The notes under the pieces are model-generated. The model was given only the letters and a program-made list of their open reading frames with translations, was not told where the DNA came from and did no database searches. The position numbers and the translations under genes are program-made. Shown here in pieces: positions 62,845-64,000 of a stretch of DNA of 64,000 nt (position 1 is the stretch's first letter; each line of letters opens with the position of its first letter). This stretch comes from Arthrobacter sp. MYb214 (lineage in GTDB: Bacteria > Actinomycetota > Actinomycetes > Actinomycetales > Micrococcaceae): contig NZ_PCPZ01000001.1 of the NCBI RefSeq assembly GCF_002979865.1, positions 62,001-126,000 on the forward strand, written 5' to 3'.

Positions 62845-64000
62845 TCCGCAGATCCGCCCCGGCCATCGCCCGATGGGCCATGACCATGATTGCTGCAACC
62901 GCGCTGATCGCGGCCGCCGCATTAGCCACGCCGCCGCAGGCACTTGCAGATAGTGTGCCCGCGGATCCGTCAGACCCGCTCACCCCTGCGACCGTCACCG
63001 CCGATGCCCTCCCGACCGTCCAGATCGATGGCGTGGTCTGGAGCCAAGTGGTCATTGGCAACACGGTATATGCAGGAGGAAGCTTCGCTACCGCGCGTCC
63101 TGCAGGTGCGGCGGCCGGGACGCAAACCGCAACACGCAAGAACATCCTCGCCTACGACATTCGAACCGGAGAACTGCTCAACAGCTTCACTCCGGAATTC
63201 AATGCCCAGGTACTCACTCTTGCTGCCTCGCCGGACGGCAGCCGGCTCTACGCTGGCGGCGACTTCACCACCTTGGACGGGCAAAGCGCTTCGCGCATTG
63301 CGGCACTGGACCCGGTGACCGGAGAGCGCATCGAGGAATTCGACCCGCAGCCTTCAAATTCCGTGCGCAGCATTGTCGCCACGAACACCACGGTGTACCT
63401 GGGCGGTTCGTTCTTCCGCATTGGCGAAGCCTGGCGCGAGCAAGCGGCTGCGTTGCGTGCCAGCGACGCGGCCCTCCTGTCGTTCAGGCCAGTGGTCGGT
63501 GGAGGGCACGTCGAGTCCATGTCGCTGTCGCCCGATGGGACAAAGCTGGCCTTGGGCGGCAAATTCACGCAGGTGAACTCGACCAGCGACTTCGCCAACG
63601 GCCTGGCCGTCGTGAGCACCGAGACCAGCGGGAAGTACCCATATCCGGCAGCCTCGCATGTCCGCAACGGCGGGGAGACTGGTTCCATCACTTCCATTGC
63701 CACGGATCAGGACACTTTCTACGCCAGCGGCTACACATTCGGGCGAGAGACCACCCTGGAAGGCGTGGTGGCCATCAAATGGGCAGACCTCGAAACACGC
63801 TGGGTGGAGGACTGCCACGGGGATACCTACTCCGTGCACGCCACCGGAGACCTGCTCTACCTTGCCGGCCATCCGCACTATTGCGGAAACATCGGCGGAT
63901 TCGCCCAGGAACCCAACTGGCAGTACAACCGCGCCATGGCCTTCAGCAAGGAAACAGCAGGGACAATTGACCGTGAAATCCACGGATATACCAATTTCGA
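62841..64000 (+). CDS. Secreted beta-propeller protein, 5' part (partial at window end)
   Basis: The frame runs from ATG 62841 to the right edge without a stop (386 codons). A signal peptide (MIAATALIAAAALATPPQALA) is followed by a propeller domain related to that of the 1821-residue protein, with repeated blades (YAGGSFATARPAG, YAGGDFTTLDGQ, YLGGSFFRIGEA, ALGGKFTQVNS). A conserved Cys-His block is shared as well (EDCHGDTYSV then GHPHYCGNIGGF here; DNCYGSTSSI then PHAHDCSSVNGF in the other). It overlaps the lipoprotein gene by 4 bp. The C-terminal architecture lies outside the window. Confidence 0.85.
   Translation, partial: MIRRSAPAIARWAMTMIAATALIAAAALATPPQALADSVPADPSDPLTPATVTADALPTVQIDGVVWSQVVIGNTVYAGGSFATARPAGAAAGTQTATRKNILAYDIRTGELLNSFTPEFNAQVLTLAASPDGSRLYAGGDFTTLDGQSASRIAALDPVTGERIEEFDPQPSNSVRSIVATNTTVYLGGSFFRIGEAWREQAAALRASDAALLSFRPVVGGGHVESMSLSPDGTKLALGGKFTQVNSTSDFANGLAVVSTETSGKYPYPAASHVRNGGETGSITSIATDQDTFYASGYTFGRETTLEGVVAIKWADLETRWVEDCHGDTYSVHATGDLLYLAGHPHYCGNIGGFAQEPNWQYNRAMAFSKETAGTIDREIHGYTNF

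Overview
The window reads as chromosomal DNA of a high-GC actinobacterium of the Micrococcaceae, most like Glutamicibacter/Arthrobacter. The strongest pointers are a complete C50 carotenoid (decaprenoxanthin-type) operon crtE-crtB-crtI-crtYe-crtYf-crtEb followed by idi, an ilvBNC operon behind a classical attenuator, a fused rmlCD gene, and sunset-domain, DUF6153, DUF305 and CueP-like proteins. This is inference from gene content; there is no rRNA in the window. No insertion sequence, prophage or CRISPR array was seen.

Layout. 1-8 kb holds stress and envelope genes: soxR with a near-consensus SoxR box, a LiaRS-like two-component pair whose regulator carries a frameshift, an ABC-2 exporter, an ohrR-ohr-doxX operon behind an OhrR-type palindrome, and a copper-linked trio (DUF6153, DUF305, CueP-like). 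8-18 kb holds an RND efflux pump, malate:quinone oxidoreductase, an orphan family-5 solute-binding lipoprotein, a 2-hydroxyacid dehydrogenase, three tRNA-Lys(CTT) genes, bcp and tRNA-Leu(TAG). 18-27.5 kb holds two MarR regulators, a divergent tspO-SDR pair and the carotenoid operon. 28-33 kb holds small proteins of unknown function and the attenuated ilvBNC operon.

33.5-64 kb is dominated by an exopolysaccharide (EPS) and cell-surface island. It has dTDP-rhamnose synthesis (rmlA, rmlB, rmlCD), two very large LuxR-type regulators in tandem, an initiating sugar-phosphate transferase, a flippase-like protein, a Wzz-like protein with a degenerate kinase half, a Wzy-like polymerase, a DUF1972 (rhamnosyl)transferase, a CDP-alcohol phosphotransferase and a TagD-like cytidylyltransferase. 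Interleaved are large secreted proteins: a 1821-residue propeller/FN3/LamG/PKD protein, a parallel beta-helix protein, and a second propeller protein cut by the window edge. Each propeller gene sits downstream of a gene for a related-looking lipoprotein.

The EPS island is the best candidate for something undescribed. It repeats a lipoprotein plus secreted-propeller module, shares one jelly-roll-like domain between two different surface proteins, and has recurring non-coding leader elements (TTCCAAGT, then a GGGGGAA box about 190 nt later) in front of three of its transcription units. A pair of large regulators, one with an intact and one with a decayed ATPase site, lies inside the same island and may act on these leaders; that link is inference.
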